From: Sphingobacterium spiritivorum
GTDB taxonomy: Bacteria; Bacteroidota; Bacteroidia; Sphingobacteriales; Sphingobacteriaceae
Length of the DNA: 64,000 bases
Assembly (NCBI RefSeq): GCF_016724845.1
Contig: NZ_CP068082.1
Location: 3,720,001 to 3,784,000, forward strand
Reading direction: 5' to 3'
Positions 51,658-60,289 of this stretch are shown in pieces (within the stretch, counting starts at the first letter, position 1; each line of letters begins with the position of its first letter). Made by a program: the position numbers and the translations under genes. The notes beneath the pieces are model-generated. The model had not been told where the DNA came from. It worked only from the letters and a program-made list of their open reading frames with translations, and did no database searches.

Positions 51658-52491
51658 ATGACCAGAGCAGCGCTCATTCAACAAATCAAAACAAAGCGTT
51701 CATTTCTCTGTGTAGGTCTGGATACAGATCTCACTAAGATCCCTGAACATTTACTGGATAATGAAGATCCTATCTTTACGTTTAATAAAGCCATTATAGA
51801 AGCGACAGAGGATCTTTGTGTGGCCTATAAACCTAATATCGCTTTCTACGAAAGCTATGGTGTAAAGGGCTGGGAATCTCTTCGTAAGACCTGGGAAGCT
51901 TTGCCTCAGGATTGTTTTAGTATAGCGGATGCCAAGCGCGGTGATATAGGTAATACCTCTAAAATGTATGCCAGTGCATTTTTTGATCAGCAAAACTCGG
52001 GTATGAGCTTTGACTCGATTACTATTGCTCCTTATATGGGTAAAGATTCGGTCACACCATTTTTAGATTTTGAAGGTAAGTGGGCTATAGTACTGGCGCT
52101 TACCTCTAATCCGGGAAGTCTGGATTTTCAGAATTTTACCAATTCCTCCGGCAAACAGTTGTTTGAAGAAGTACTGGATAAGGTAAATACCTGGGGATCG
52201 GACGAACAGATTATGTACGTGGTAGGAGCAACCCGTGGCGAAGGATTTATCAAGATACGTGAACATGCTCCTGATCATTTTCTGCTTGTGCCGGGTGTAG
52301 GTGCACAGGGAGGTAGTCTGGAAGATGTCTGTAAATACGGTATGAATAAAGACTGTGGATTGCTGGTTAACAGTACCCGTGGTATCATCTATGCTTCAAA
52401 TGGAAAAGACTTTGCCGAACGAGCCAGAGAAGAGGCATTGATTCTTCAGAAAGAGATGGAGCAGCAATTAGTACTACATGGCATTATTTAA
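51658..52491 (+). CDS. pyrF: Orotidine 5'-phosphate decarboxylase, type 2
   Basis: PyrF decarboxylates OMP to UMP, the last step of de novo pyrimidine synthesis. The 277-residue length and the motif ADAKRGDIGNTSKMYA (Lys and Asp of the catalytic DxKxxD array, about residues 90-105) mark the type 2 form. FLCVGLDTDLTKIP at the start and FLLVPGVGAQGGSLEDV near the C-terminus are further signatures. It closes the plus-strand group and is followed by a terminator. Confidence 0.95.
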   Translation: MTRAALIQQIKTKRSFLCVGLDTDLTKIPEHLLDNEDPIFTFNKAIIEATEDLCVAYKPNIAFYESYGVKGWESLRKTWEALPQDCFSIADAKRGDIGNTSKMYASAFFDQQNSGMSFDSITIAPYMGKDSVTPFLDFEGKWAIVLALTSNPGSLDFQNFTNSSGKQLFEEVLDKVNTWGSDEQIMYVVGATRGEGFIKIREHAPDHFLLVPGVGAQGGSLEDVCKYGMNKDCGLLVNSTRGIIYASNGKDFAERAREEALILQKEMEQQLVLHGII

Positions 52492-52511
52492 GTTATAAAA
52501 GAGAATACAGG

Positions 52512-52545
52512 AAGCTGCTTTAAAATCTAAAGCAGCTTTTTTTTG
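52512..52545 (+). terminator. Terminator of pyrF
   Basis: AAGCTGCTTTA (52512-52522) pairs with TAAAGCAGCTT (52528-52538) over a 5-base loop, followed by a T run. Confidence 0.85.
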
Positions 52546-53014
52546 TTATTATAATTTACACTTTAACTAATATTGTATAATGCCGTTAGATAGTGCTGGC
52601 TTTGAGTCTGGTTATTTTTTTATATTTAAGTTTGAAAATTACAAAATAGAATTATTCGAATTATAATTATCTCTCTAATTGGTTAAACCTAAACTACCTT
52701 TAAGGAGTTGTTGGAGCAAAATTTTGTAAAAAGCTCTGGTTCTGAATAATGTAAAGGATTAAAAATAAACAGAGATAATTTAAATATTCTCGCTGTTCTA
52801 CTGGAAAATTTATTTGATTGTCAGAATAGAAATAAACATGACATTTTTTTGGATTGTTATGACTCGATGTAGAGATCAAGCCGAGGGATTATATCCGAGG
52901 ATGCACCCATAAAAGGAAGTAATATAAATCGTAGCAAGTTTCACTTATTTTTGATAGATTTTTTGAATTTTATCTTTCCATATTTGAGAATATAATTGGA
53001 TATATTAAACTAAA
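52546..53014. other. AT-rich stretch without a recognisable gene
   Basis: About 470 bases of markedly AT-rich sequence between the pyrF terminator and the ORF at 53015. It holds a 28-codon ORF (52580-52666, MPLDSAGFESGYFFIFKF then ENYKIELFEL) that looks more like a gene remnant than a real gene, and no tRNA, strong promoter or hairpin. Its composition differs from the flanking core genes, as in accessory DNA. Confidence 0.5.
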
Positions 53015-53422
53015 ATGAAAAAAATAAAAGGTATTAAAGTCGGAAGGGATATATATGTTTTTAGTGAACAAATAAAGATGTTTTCATTTTCATATTTTAA
53101 CTTGTTTTTACTCGAAAACCGAATGATGCCAAATAAAAGAAATGAAATTTTTTTTAACTCTTCGCAAACATCATCTTTGATTACAGGATTAAAAAAATTA
53201 TTGGATCAATTATTAGAAGCCGGATATGAAGAGCCTAATCAGATGCATTTACAAAAATATCCCACCCGGTACGAAAAGATTACTTTTTGTGAGAAGGTAT
53301 ACATATTAAATTATAGAACGTCAGAAATTGGTCAACTGGCTTACTCAATTAAAGTTTTAATGGATTTTTTAGATAATTCTGTAATAGATAAAAAGGAAGT
53401 TATATTCATGTTAGAAGATTAA
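53015..53422 (+). CDS. Hypothetical protein in an AT-rich island
   Basis: A 135-residue cytoplasmic protein (MKKIKGIKVGRDIYVFSEQ at the start, ending FMLED) with no signal peptide or span and no family I recognise. It is rich in Lys, Asn, Phe and Ile, and its codons are AT-biased compared with the flanking housekeeping genes. Size, composition and its place beside another small orphan gene resemble immunity proteins of toxin systems, but no toxin is encoded here, so this is only a guess. Confidence 0.6.
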   Translation: MKKIKGIKVGRDIYVFSEQIKMFSFSYFNLFLLENRMMPNKRNEIFFNSSQTSSLITGLKKLLDQLLEAGYEEPNQMHLQKYPTRYEKITFCEKVYILNYRTSEIGQLAYSIKVLMDFLDNSVIDKKEVIFMLED

Positions 53423-53554
53423 TGTTATATTTTTCAATATTAGTTTGTCAAAGTATTTGAACTCTATTTGAAAATATTAAGTTTAGAAGCAATAGCTACG
53501 ATTGAGGATAAATTTTACTAAAGTAAGAAGCTTTAAAAGTTCGGAGGATTAAAT

Positions 53555-53964
53555 ATGGATAACTTTAAGATAGATATTACAGATAACTTGAAGCATGCGA
53601 TAAAAATTAACAGCGAATGGTCATTCCGATTTTTTTTGAATGTGTTGAATTGTTTAATAAAAGCCAACTTTCTGTTTCTTATTGGAAGGACGAAGAGAAT
53701 TGGATGACTCTCTCTAATGAAAGTAATGTCATTGCATACATTTGGCATAAATATCCATTGATATTTGTAGATGAAAAATTTATTACAATGGTAAAAGATG
53801 TAATCACTGATCAAAATAATTTGATATTAATTTCTGCTTCGGATTTAAACCAAAATATTTTCAAAGTAGAGGAGGAGTTTCATCTGATTGATTTTGAGTT
53901 CGGATTCAACAAGATGAGTTTTTCTGCAGAAGACTTTTGGTATTATACTAATGATACAGTTTAG
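53555..53964 (+). pseudogene. Small gene broken by a frameshift at a T8 tract
   Basis: A good Shine-Dalgarno (GGAGG, 53543-53547) precedes the ATG at 53555, whose frame reads MDNFKIDITDNLKHAIKI and then meets eight T at 53630-53637. After them this frame soon stops, while the frame offset by one is open to 53964 (VELFNKSQLSVSYWKDEENW, then IAYIWHKYPLIFVDEKF, ending YYTNDTV). One extra T would join both parts into a single protein of about 136 residues. The downstream part alone has a possible ATG at 53617 but no Shine-Dalgarno. Options are a pseudogene, phase variation, transcriptional slippage on T8, or a sequencing error. No family recognised; immunity-protein-like in size. Confidence 0.65.
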
Positions 53965-54103
53965 ACACCTTAATACCTGGAAAAATAAACCGATTCTGCT
54001 TTCTGAATATGCTGCTGATAAACATCTCAGCGGTAAACAGATAATTTCAAACTACTTTTACCGTTATATTGTTTTTATAGAATCATATTTCAGTACAAAT
54101 CCG

Positions 54104-54111
54104 TAACTTTG
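54104..54111 (+). promoter_or_regulatory. -7 element abutting the guaA start
   Basis: TAACTTTG is an exact TAnnTTTG match ending 4 bases before the guaA ATG, so the guaA message may be leaderless. No -33 TTTG at the normal spacing. Confidence 0.45.
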
Positions 54112-54115
54112 GCCC

Positions 54116-55666
54116 ATGCCAGAAAAAATTATTATTCTTGATTTTGGTTCACAGTATACACAGTTGATTGCCAGACGTGTGCGTGAACTAAGTGTGTATT
54201 GCGAAATCCATCCTTTTAATCATCTTCCAGAATTTGATGAAACAGTAAAAGGTGTTATTTTCTCCGGAAGTCCGTACTCGGTACGCCAGGAAGATGCACC
54301 ACAAATAGATTTCAAATCTATTCAGGACCGTTTCCCGTTATTAGGAGTGTGTTACGGAGCACAATATATCGCACAGCAATCCGGAGGAGAGGTGTTGCCT
54401 TCGGAAATCAGAGAGTACGGACGTGCTAATTTACAATTTGTAGATGACGCTAATCCATTATTGGTAGGAGTACCGACCCAGTCCCAGGTCTGGATGTCAC
54501 ATGGAGATACGATCAAAGATGTTCCGGCAAACTTTAAAATTATTGCCAGTACGGATAAAGTAAGAGTAGCAGCCTATCAGGTAGAAGGTACACAGACTTT
54601 CGGGATACAGTTTCACCCCGAAGTAACGCACAGCACTGATGGTCAGGTATTGCTGAAAAACTTTGTTGTTGACATTTGCGGATGCGAACAGGACTGGACT
54701 GCAGATGCTTTTGTAGAAACTACAGTTGCAGATCTTAAAAAACAATTGGGTAATGACCATGTGATCCTGGCACTTTCAGGAGGTGTAGATTCTACCGTAG
54801 CAGGTGTGTTATTGCATCAGGCAATCGGTAAAAATCTTCATTGTATATTTGTAGATCACGGCTTGTTGCGTAAAGACGAATACGAGCAGGTGTTGGATTC
54901 GTATAAAAATATGGGGCTGAATATCAAGGGAATCAATGCTAAAGACTTGTTCTATGGCAGATTGGCTGGTATTTCAGAACCTGAACAAAAGAGAAAGATC
55001 ATTGGTGCTTCATTTATAGATGTTTTTGATGAAGCGGCAAAAGAGATTCAAAAAGAATTGCCTGAAGGCGTAGAGGCTAAATGGTTGGGACAAGGTACAA
55101 TCTATCCGGATATCATTGAATCTATATCGGTAAAAGGCCCTTCAGCGACGATCAAATCACATCATAATGTGGGTGGTCTTCCTGACTTTATGAAGTTAAA
55201 GGTTGTAGAACCATTGAAAACACTTTTCAAGGATGAGGTACGTAAAGTAGGAAAAACATTAAATGTAGATCCGGCTATTCTGGGAAGGCATCCTTTTCCG
55301 GGACCGGGACTGGCAATACGCATTCTGGGAGATATTACTCCGGATCGTGTACGTATCTTACAGGAGGCAGACGATATCTACATCCGCAATCTGAAAGAAT
55401 CCGGATGGTACGATAAAGTATGGCAGGCAGGAACAATATTCCTTCCGGTGAAATCTGTAGGTGTAATGGGAGACGAGCGTACATATGAGCATGTGGTAAG
55501 TTTGCGTGCTGTAGGTTCACTGGACGGTATGACTGCAGACTGGATTCACTTGCCATATGATCTTCTGGCAAAAATTTCTAACGAAATCATTAATCATGTT
55601 AAAGGAATCAACAGAGTTGTATATGATATCAGTTCCAAACCGCCGGCAACGATTGAGTGGGAATAA
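54116..55666 (+). CDS. guaA: GMP synthase (glutamine-hydrolysing)
   Basis: GuaA aminates XMP to GMP. The 516-residue protein has a class I glutaminase (residues 1-195) with the nucleophile C79 in LLGVCYGAQYIAQQ and the HPE pair in FGIQFHPEVTHS. The ATP pyrophosphatase domain follows, with LALSGGVDSTVAGVLL (about 221-236), and the dimerisation domain ends KPPATIEWE. Length and motifs are normal. The promoter element lies right at the start codon. The next gene overlaps its 3' end by 44 bases. Confidence 0.97.
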   Translation: MPEKIIILDFGSQYTQLIARRVRELSVYCEIHPFNHLPEFDETVKGVIFSGSPYSVRQEDAPQIDFKSIQDRFPLLGVCYGAQYIAQQSGGEVLPSEIREYGRANLQFVDDANPLLVGVPTQSQVWMSHGDTIKDVPANFKIIASTDKVRVAAYQVEGTQTFGIQFHPEVTHSTDGQVLLKNFVVDICGCEQDWTADAFVETTVADLKKQLGNDHVILALSGGVDSTVAGVLLHQAIGKNLHCIFVDHGLLRKDEYEQVLDSYKNMGLNIKGINAKDLFYGRLAGISEPEQKRKIIGASFIDVFDEAAKEIQKELPEGVEAKWLGQGTIYPDIIESISVKGPSATIKSHHNVGGLPDFMKLKVVEPLKTLFKDEVRKVGKTLNVDPAILGRHPFPGPGLAIRILGDITPDRVRILQEADDIYIRNLKESGWYDKVWQAGTIFLPVKSVGVMGDERTYEHVVSLRAVGSLDGMTADWIHLPYDLLAKISNEIINHVKGINRVVYDISSKPPATIEWE

Positions 55667-56909
55667 TTTACTGTTGTTAGCAGCACTTTTACTGGCTGTT
55701 ACATCATGTTCTCCTAAGACTACCGGCGTGCTGCGTTCACCTGATTATAAAGGTGGAAATACAGGTGCTGCAACAGAGAAAAAGGATAAAGATAAGACTA
55801 CAGTAAAAGAATTGTCACCGGCAGAGCAAAAGGCGGCAGCAAAAAGGGCTATGGTCAATCAGATAGCCCTGATTCTTCCTTTCCAGCTGACTTCTGTCAA
55901 TACCAGTCTTTTATCTGAAAATGATGTCAAGCGTGCAGCATTGGCACTGGACTTTTATCAGGGATTTCAGACCGGATTAGATGATCTGGCAAAGCAAGGA
56001 ACTAATTTCACCTTAAATGTGCTGGATTCCCGGGATGATGTGGTACGTACTACAGCGATTGCCAAATCCGATGATGTGCAGTACGCATCATTAATTGTAG
56101 GTCCTATTTATCCGAAAGAGATCAAAACTTTCGGTGCAAATTCTGTAAACAGGAAAATTCTGCAGGTATCGCCGCTGGCAGCTACTATGCCTACAGAATT
56201 TAACAATCCTAATCTTGTGTCACTTACTCCGCCGATACGCGTACATATGCGGGAGATGGCAAAAGAGATTATCAGGGAGTACAATACCGGAGATGTTGTC
56301 ATTGTCTACAATACCGGAGATGCAGATCACAAACAGTTTCTTACAGGATTTGATACAGAAATAGCAGGAGCAAAGAAAAAGCTGGATGTACGTTCGGTGA
56401 CAAGCATAGACCAACTGAATCAATCGCTGACGCAGACAGGCAAAAACATTATTGTCACAGGTACCACAAGTGCAGTGCAGCTTAGAGCATTATTAAGTAA
56501 TCTGGATGCTAAAAGCCTGGAATCACCATATAGATTTGCCCTGTTCGGACATCCGACATGGGATAAATTTGATTTTAAGGCATTCAGTAATGTAGATGAC
56601 TATTCGATTACGATCAGTTCTTCATTTGTACTTTCGTCGTATTCATCCGCCGTGCGTAAATTTAAGACCACATATAAGGATACTTATGGAGTAGAGCCAT
56701 CAGAATATTCATTTAAAGGATATGATGCAGCTCAATACTTTGGAAGACTGATTGCCAAATATGGTAAAGATTACGCCGCACATGTAGAAAGTGAAGAATT
56801 TGACGGGTTGTCTAACTCCTTTAAATTTCAGTATAATGCTGCATGGGGGTATGTCAATAATGCTGTTGGTTTCTTAGTGTACCGTAATGGTGCATTTCAA
56901 TCAAAATAA
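55623..56909 (+). CDS. Lipoprotein with a periplasmic-binding fold (Peripla_BP_6-like)
   Basis: A 428-residue lipoprotein: the signal peptide ends in the lipobox LAVTSC, and about 90 residues later the type I periplasmic-binding fold begins (IALILPFQLTSVN). It continues with LALDFYQGFQTGLDDLAKQG, SLIVGPIYPKEI and GDVVIVYNTGDADHKQF. The ATG at 55623 gives basic residues ahead of the hydrophobic core; a TTG at 55653 is an alternative. It overlaps guaA by 44 bases. Related Bacteroidota proteins beside guaA often carry LysM domains, which are absent here. It may resemble LpoA-like cell-wall regulators rather than a transporter subunit, since no ABC genes are near. Confidence 0.78.
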   Translation: MISVPNRRQRLSGNNLLLLAALLLAVTSCSPKTTGVLRSPDYKGGNTGAATEKKDKDKTTVKELSPAEQKAAAKRAMVNQIALILPFQLTSVNTSLLSENDVKRAALALDFYQGFQTGLDDLAKQGTNFTLNVLDSRDDVVRTTAIAKSDDVQYASLIVGPIYPKEIKTFGANSVNRKILQVSPLAATMPTEFNNPNLVSLTPPIRVHMREMAKEIIREYNTGDVVIVYNTGDADHKQFLTGFDTEIAGAKKKLDVRSVTSIDQLNQSLTQTGKNIIVTGTTSAVQLRALLSNLDAKSLESPYRFALFGHPTWDKFDFKAFSNVDDYSITISSSFVLSSYSSAVRKFKTTYKDTYGVEPSEYSFKGYDAAQYFGRLIAKYGKDYAAHVESEEFDGLSNSFKFQYNAAWGYVNNAVGFLVYRNGAFQSK

Positions 56910-56933
56910 TAACCCTAACTATTGGGTAAGCTA

Positions 56934-58106
56934 ATGGAGGTCAACGAAAGACGTATAGGGCAGCAAATTCGCAATTTTGAACGTGCGCTGTCTTCATATC
57001 CGAATAAAGAACCGTTCTCAAGGTTTTTAACACAGTTTTTTAAAGATAACAAGCAGATGGGGTCATCCGACAGACGGATGACTTCCAGGCTTTGCTATAA
57101 CTTTTTCAGGTTAGGTACAGCTGCAACCCAACTTTCGGTTACTGATCGGGTTGTGCTTGCTGAATTTCTGTGTGAGACAGAGAGTACAGTCGTCTCTTAT
57201 TACAAACCTGACTGGACTTCACGATTAGGGGATCCTGTTTCCGATAAGATCGATTTTTTGGTCGGTCTGGATTTGATAAACCGCTCAGACCTCTTCCCAT
57301 TACAACAACATTTATCAGCTCCTATTGATACAGAGTTATTCCTACAAAGTCAACTGGTGCAACCGGATCTGTTTATCCGATTGAAAAGAGGATCAGAAGC
57401 TAAAGTAAAACATATCCTTACAGAAGCAGAAGTTACATTTGAGAATATTCGTCCACATACATTAGCCTTACGTAATGGAACAAATCTGCAGCAGTTGAAA
57501 GGATTATCCGGACTTTATGAAGTACAGGATCTGTCTTCCCAAAAGACGATTGATCTGATAGAAGCAAAAGATGGTGAAAGCTGGTGGGATGCCTGTGCTG
57601 CATCGGGAGGGAAGGCTCTTCTGTTTCTGGATAAATATCCGTCAGTAAAATTACTGGTGTCTGATATCCGTATGAGTATACTCCGTAATCTGGATGAGCG
57701 TTTTGATTTCGCCGGAATCAAAAATTACCGTAAGAAAGTTATTGATCTGACACGTGATCCGTTAACAATACTGGATAAGGAATTGTTTGATGGTATAATT
57801 CTGGATGCGCCCTGTTCTGGTTCCGGTACATGGGGAAGAACGCCGGAGATGATATCGCAGTTTAAGGAATCCGCTATCGAAAATTTCTCAGTACTGCAGC
57901 GTCAGATTGCCAAGAATGTATTACGTCACCTTAAACCAGGTAAAACGCTTCTATATATTACCTGTTCTGTTTTTAAAGAAGAGAATGAGGACGTCGTAAA
58001 CTTTATCAGTGAACATCTGGGCTGTGAGCTCGAGGAAATGGTCACATTGAAGGGGTACGAGCAGCAGGCCGACACCATGTTTGCGGCCCGGTTACGTAAA
58101 AAATAA
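56934..58106 (+). CDS. RsmB/NOP-type rRNA cytosine methyltransferase
   Basis: A 390-residue SAM-dependent m5C methyltransferase. The N-terminal helical part (residues 1-180) is followed by the catalytic domain, with motif I WDACAASGGKALLFLD, LLVSDIRMSILRNLDERF, motif IV LDAPCSGSGTWGR (catalytic region cysteine) and motif VI TCSVFKEENEDVVNF (nucleophile cysteine). The ATG at 56934 is used; a TTG at 56922 is a weaker in-frame start. The target is probably a cytosine in 16S rRNA. It is 24 bases after the lipoprotein gene and converges with the UspA gene with a 1-base gap. Confidence 0.9.
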   Translation: MEVNERRIGQQIRNFERALSSYPNKEPFSRFLTQFFKDNKQMGSSDRRMTSRLCYNFFRLGTAATQLSVTDRVVLAEFLCETESTVVSYYKPDWTSRLGDPVSDKIDFLVGLDLINRSDLFPLQQHLSAPIDTELFLQSQLVQPDLFIRLKRGSEAKVKHILTEAEVTFENIRPHTLALRNGTNLQQLKGLSGLYEVQDLSSQKTIDLIEAKDGESWWDACAASGGKALLFLDKYPSVKLLVSDIRMSILRNLDERFDFAGIKNYRKKVIDLTRDPLTILDKELFDGIILDAPCSGSGTWGRTPEMISQFKESAIENFSVLQRQIAKNVLRHLKPGKTLLYITCSVFKEENEDVVNFISEHLGCELEEMVTLKGYEQQADTMFAARLRKK

Positions 58107-58107
58107 G

Positions 58108-58581
58108 CTATTCTGCTTTTCCCGGGATTACCATTACCGGACATAACGATTTGCGGATAACGCCTTCAGAAACACTACCTGAGATAAAATGATCAAATCC
58201 TGTACGACCATTTGAGCCCATAATTATCAGGTCAGCAGCCCATTCCTGTGCTACTGAAAGAATTTCCTGTTTCACAGAACCCACCTTGTTGAACACAAAA
58301 ACTTCATTCGCTTCTTCAAATTCACGGCTTATTCTTTCCAGAAATTCCTGCGCTGATTTTTCCTGTATCTCTGTAACTTCAGGTACAATAATGGGTTGTT
58401 GTCCCAGAAGCGGGTCTGCACCATAGCTTGCAGGGGTCGTGGGCGGTACTACTGTAACTAAGGCAATAGAAGTTTTTAATAATTTCGTTACTTCTTTAGC
58501 ATACTCAATAGCTTTTAATGAGCAAGGACTATCGTCGATCGCTACAAGAACACGTTGGAATTTTGGATGTACTGTAGTCAT
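58108..58581 (-). CDS. Universal stress protein (UspA family)
   Basis: A 157-residue single-domain UspA protein with the start FQRVLVAIDDSPCSLKAIEYA and the ATP-binding pattern GSNGRTGFDHFISGSVSEGV (G-2x-G-9x-G-S). Such proteins bind ATP and are induced by starvation and other stress. It converges with the RsmB-like gene (1-base gap) and stands alone on the minus strand. A short inverted repeat (ATATGAAA ... TTTCATAT) lies upstream of its start in the 58620-58650 region and may be regulatory. Confidence 0.9.
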   Translation of the reverse strand: MTTVHPKFQRVLVAIDDSPCSLKAIEYAKEVTKLLKTSIALVTVVPPTTPASYGADPLLGQQPIIVPEVTEIQEKSAQEFLERISREFEEANEVFVFNKVGSVKQEILSVAQEWAADLIIMGSNGRTGFDHFISGSVSEGVIRKSLCPVMVIPGKAE

Positions 58582-58740
58582 AATATTTCACTTTAAAGGA
58601 TTATCTTCGTAGGAATAAAACATATGAAATAAGCATTTTGTTTCATATCTATATAATTTGTTTTTTAGCAATGAACAGGCATTGATATATGGTAGTACGA
58701 TAACCGTATTTTTAGAACTGTTCTACAGAATATTCATATT

Positions 58741-59514
58741 ATGGCTTTTGGAATCTGTAATCTTTCTATTGTACCCTTGAGGGCAGAAGCTGCACATCGC
58801 AGTGAAATGGTATCACAATTATTGTTCGGAGAATGCTTTGAGGTTCTGGAAGAATCCGCAGACTGGGCATATATTAAAACTGAAAGCGATAATTATGAGG
58901 GATGGTTGCAGTTGGGGCAGTTTACATATGTCACAGCGGAGGAGTACAACTCCTGTCATTCATCAAAACGTCTGTTGGTAGGTCCATCAGGGGCTTATGC
59001 TGTTTCAGGCTTTGTACGCATACAATTAGTACATGGTACATATGTGTATCCCGGCCAGGATAATACGATGAAAGTCGGCAAGGTTGCCTATAACATTGAG
59101 GGCGATGTGTTTGCACCGGACACCGGTTCATTTGAAACAGAAATAGCTGTTGTATCCCGTGCCTACGAAGCTGTTCCGTATCTCTGGGGAGGACGTTCAC
59201 GGGCCGGTATAGATTGTTCAGGATTCTCTCAATTGATTTACAGACATTTTAACCTAAAGTTGCCCAGAGATGCGTATCAACAGGCGGAACTGGGAACTAC
59301 TGTAGATTTTCTTCCGGAAATAAAAGCCGGAGATCTCGCTTATTTTGATAATGCAGAAGGGCGAATTACCCATGTAGGTATTATGTTGGATAGTGAACGT
59401 ATTATCCATGCCTCTGCAAAGATCAGAATAGACAGGATGGATTCGGAAGGAATTTTTAATAAAGACTGGAATAAATATACACATCGGTTACGTATTGTAA
59501 AACGATATATTTGA
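58741..59514 (+). CDS. C40-family peptidase (NlpC/P60) with SH3-like domains
   Basis: A 257-residue cell-wall peptidase. Residues 1-130 carry bacterial SH3-type segments (IVPLRAEAAHRSEMVSQLLF, WAYIKTESDNYEGWLQLGQF). Residues 138-257 are the NlpC/P60 domain with the catalytic cysteine C159 in AGIDCSGFSQLIYR, the histidine in GRITHVGIMLD and the third residue in IIHASAKIRID. It resembles the gamma-D-glutamyl-L-diamino acid endopeptidases that cleave peptidoglycan stem peptides. No signal peptide is seen, as in the cytoplasmic YkfC-like recycling enzymes. A 50-bp palindrome follows it. Confidence 0.9.
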   Translation: MAFGICNLSIVPLRAEAAHRSEMVSQLLFGECFEVLEESADWAYIKTESDNYEGWLQLGQFTYVTAEEYNSCHSSKRLLVGPSGAYAVSGFVRIQLVHGTYVYPGQDNTMKVGKVAYNIEGDVFAPDTGSFETEIAVVSRAYEAVPYLWGGRSRAGIDCSGFSQLIYRHFNLKLPRDAYQQAELGTTVDFLPEIKAGDLAYFDNAEGRITHVGIMLDSERIIHASAKIRIDRMDSEGIFNKDWNKYTHRLRIVKRYI

Positions 59515-59519
59515 TATTT

Positions 59520-59569
59520 TTATCATCAAAATCAGTGATAATTATAATTATCACTGATTTTGATGATAA
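59520..59569. repeat. 50-bp perfect palindrome
   Basis: The 25 bases 59520-59544 are the exact reverse complement of 59545-59569, centred on ATAATTA/TAATTAT. It lies between two plus-strand genes, 6 bases after the NlpC/P60 stop. There is no T run, so it is an atypical terminator. Its core (GTGATAATTATAATTATCAC) resembles the site upstream of the SatD-like gene. Confidence 0.85.
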
Positions 59570-59626
59570 TGTATTAAAAAAAATAAATAATCGGGAGTTA
59601 TACTAAAACTATATCATTTGACTGGA

Positions 59627-60253
59627 ATGAATTTTAAAATTATAGTGCCTTTTCTTCTTACAGGTATTTGCTTATCAGCAGGATGCCAATCGAACAGCAA
59701 TATCAAAAATATAAGTCAATCGGATACTGCTATTGCCTTAAAAGCAGACTCTATTGCTAGAAAAGATACCATCACAGTTGGGGTGGATGACTGTATCTTT
59801 GACAATGACATGGAAAGACTGACAAAAGATGCAGTGTCGGAATTTGATCCTGCTCTCAAAGGAGTCTGGGATACCACTACTCACCAGCTTACAGTCAATT
59901 TGCGTAATGGCGACCGTCTGCAACTGATGATTGGAGGCTGCAATCATTTTATTTATGATGCCTATCTGGAAACGGATATTCCATTTGAAAATACATCCGA
60001 ATTGCTTCAAAAGATGGTCTGGATTACCTCTTCATTTTTTGGAAAAGGTTATGGAGAAGATTATCAGCGGATAGTGGATAAAAAGCAATATCAACTGAGC
60101 AGAACCGAAATAGATGACAATAAGGATACCGTGCAGTATTACGACATCACAGAACCATCTGCAGAGCCTGACAATATGATCAGAGAAGGCTTTTATCTAT
60201 ATGATAAAGGGCAAAAAGGTGCAGCAATACGTGTTTCGTTTTATATGAATTAA
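59627..60253 (+). CDS. Hypothetical lipoprotein
   Basis: A 208-residue lipoprotein with a signal peptide ending in the lipobox LSAGC (MNFKIIVPFLLTGICLSAGC). The mature part is mixed alpha/beta with many Asp and Thr residues (DCIFDNDMERLTKDAVSEFD, LQLMIGGCNHFIYDAYLE). I recognise no family. The ATG at 59627 is preferred over an in-frame TTG at 59618. It is downstream of the palindrome and 36 bases before the TPR gene. Confidence 0.75.
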   Translation: MNFKIIVPFLLTGICLSAGCQSNSNIKNISQSDTAIALKADSIARKDTITVGVDDCIFDNDMERLTKDAVSEFDPALKGVWDTTTHQLTVNLRNGDRLQLMIGGCNHFIYDAYLETDIPFENTSELLQKMVWITSSFFGKGYGEDYQRIVDKKQYQLSRTEIDDNKDTVQYYDITEPSAEPDNMIREGFYLYDKGQKGAAIRVSFYMN

Positions 60254-60289
60254 GGACTTTCTTACAAAAGTTTTGAGTATTTTTGAAGT

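Noticed and set aside
52580..52666. 28-codon ORF in the AT-rich stretch as a gene
   Set aside because: No Shine-Dalgarno or promoter and a sequence that looks like a remnant; noted only in the description of the stretch.
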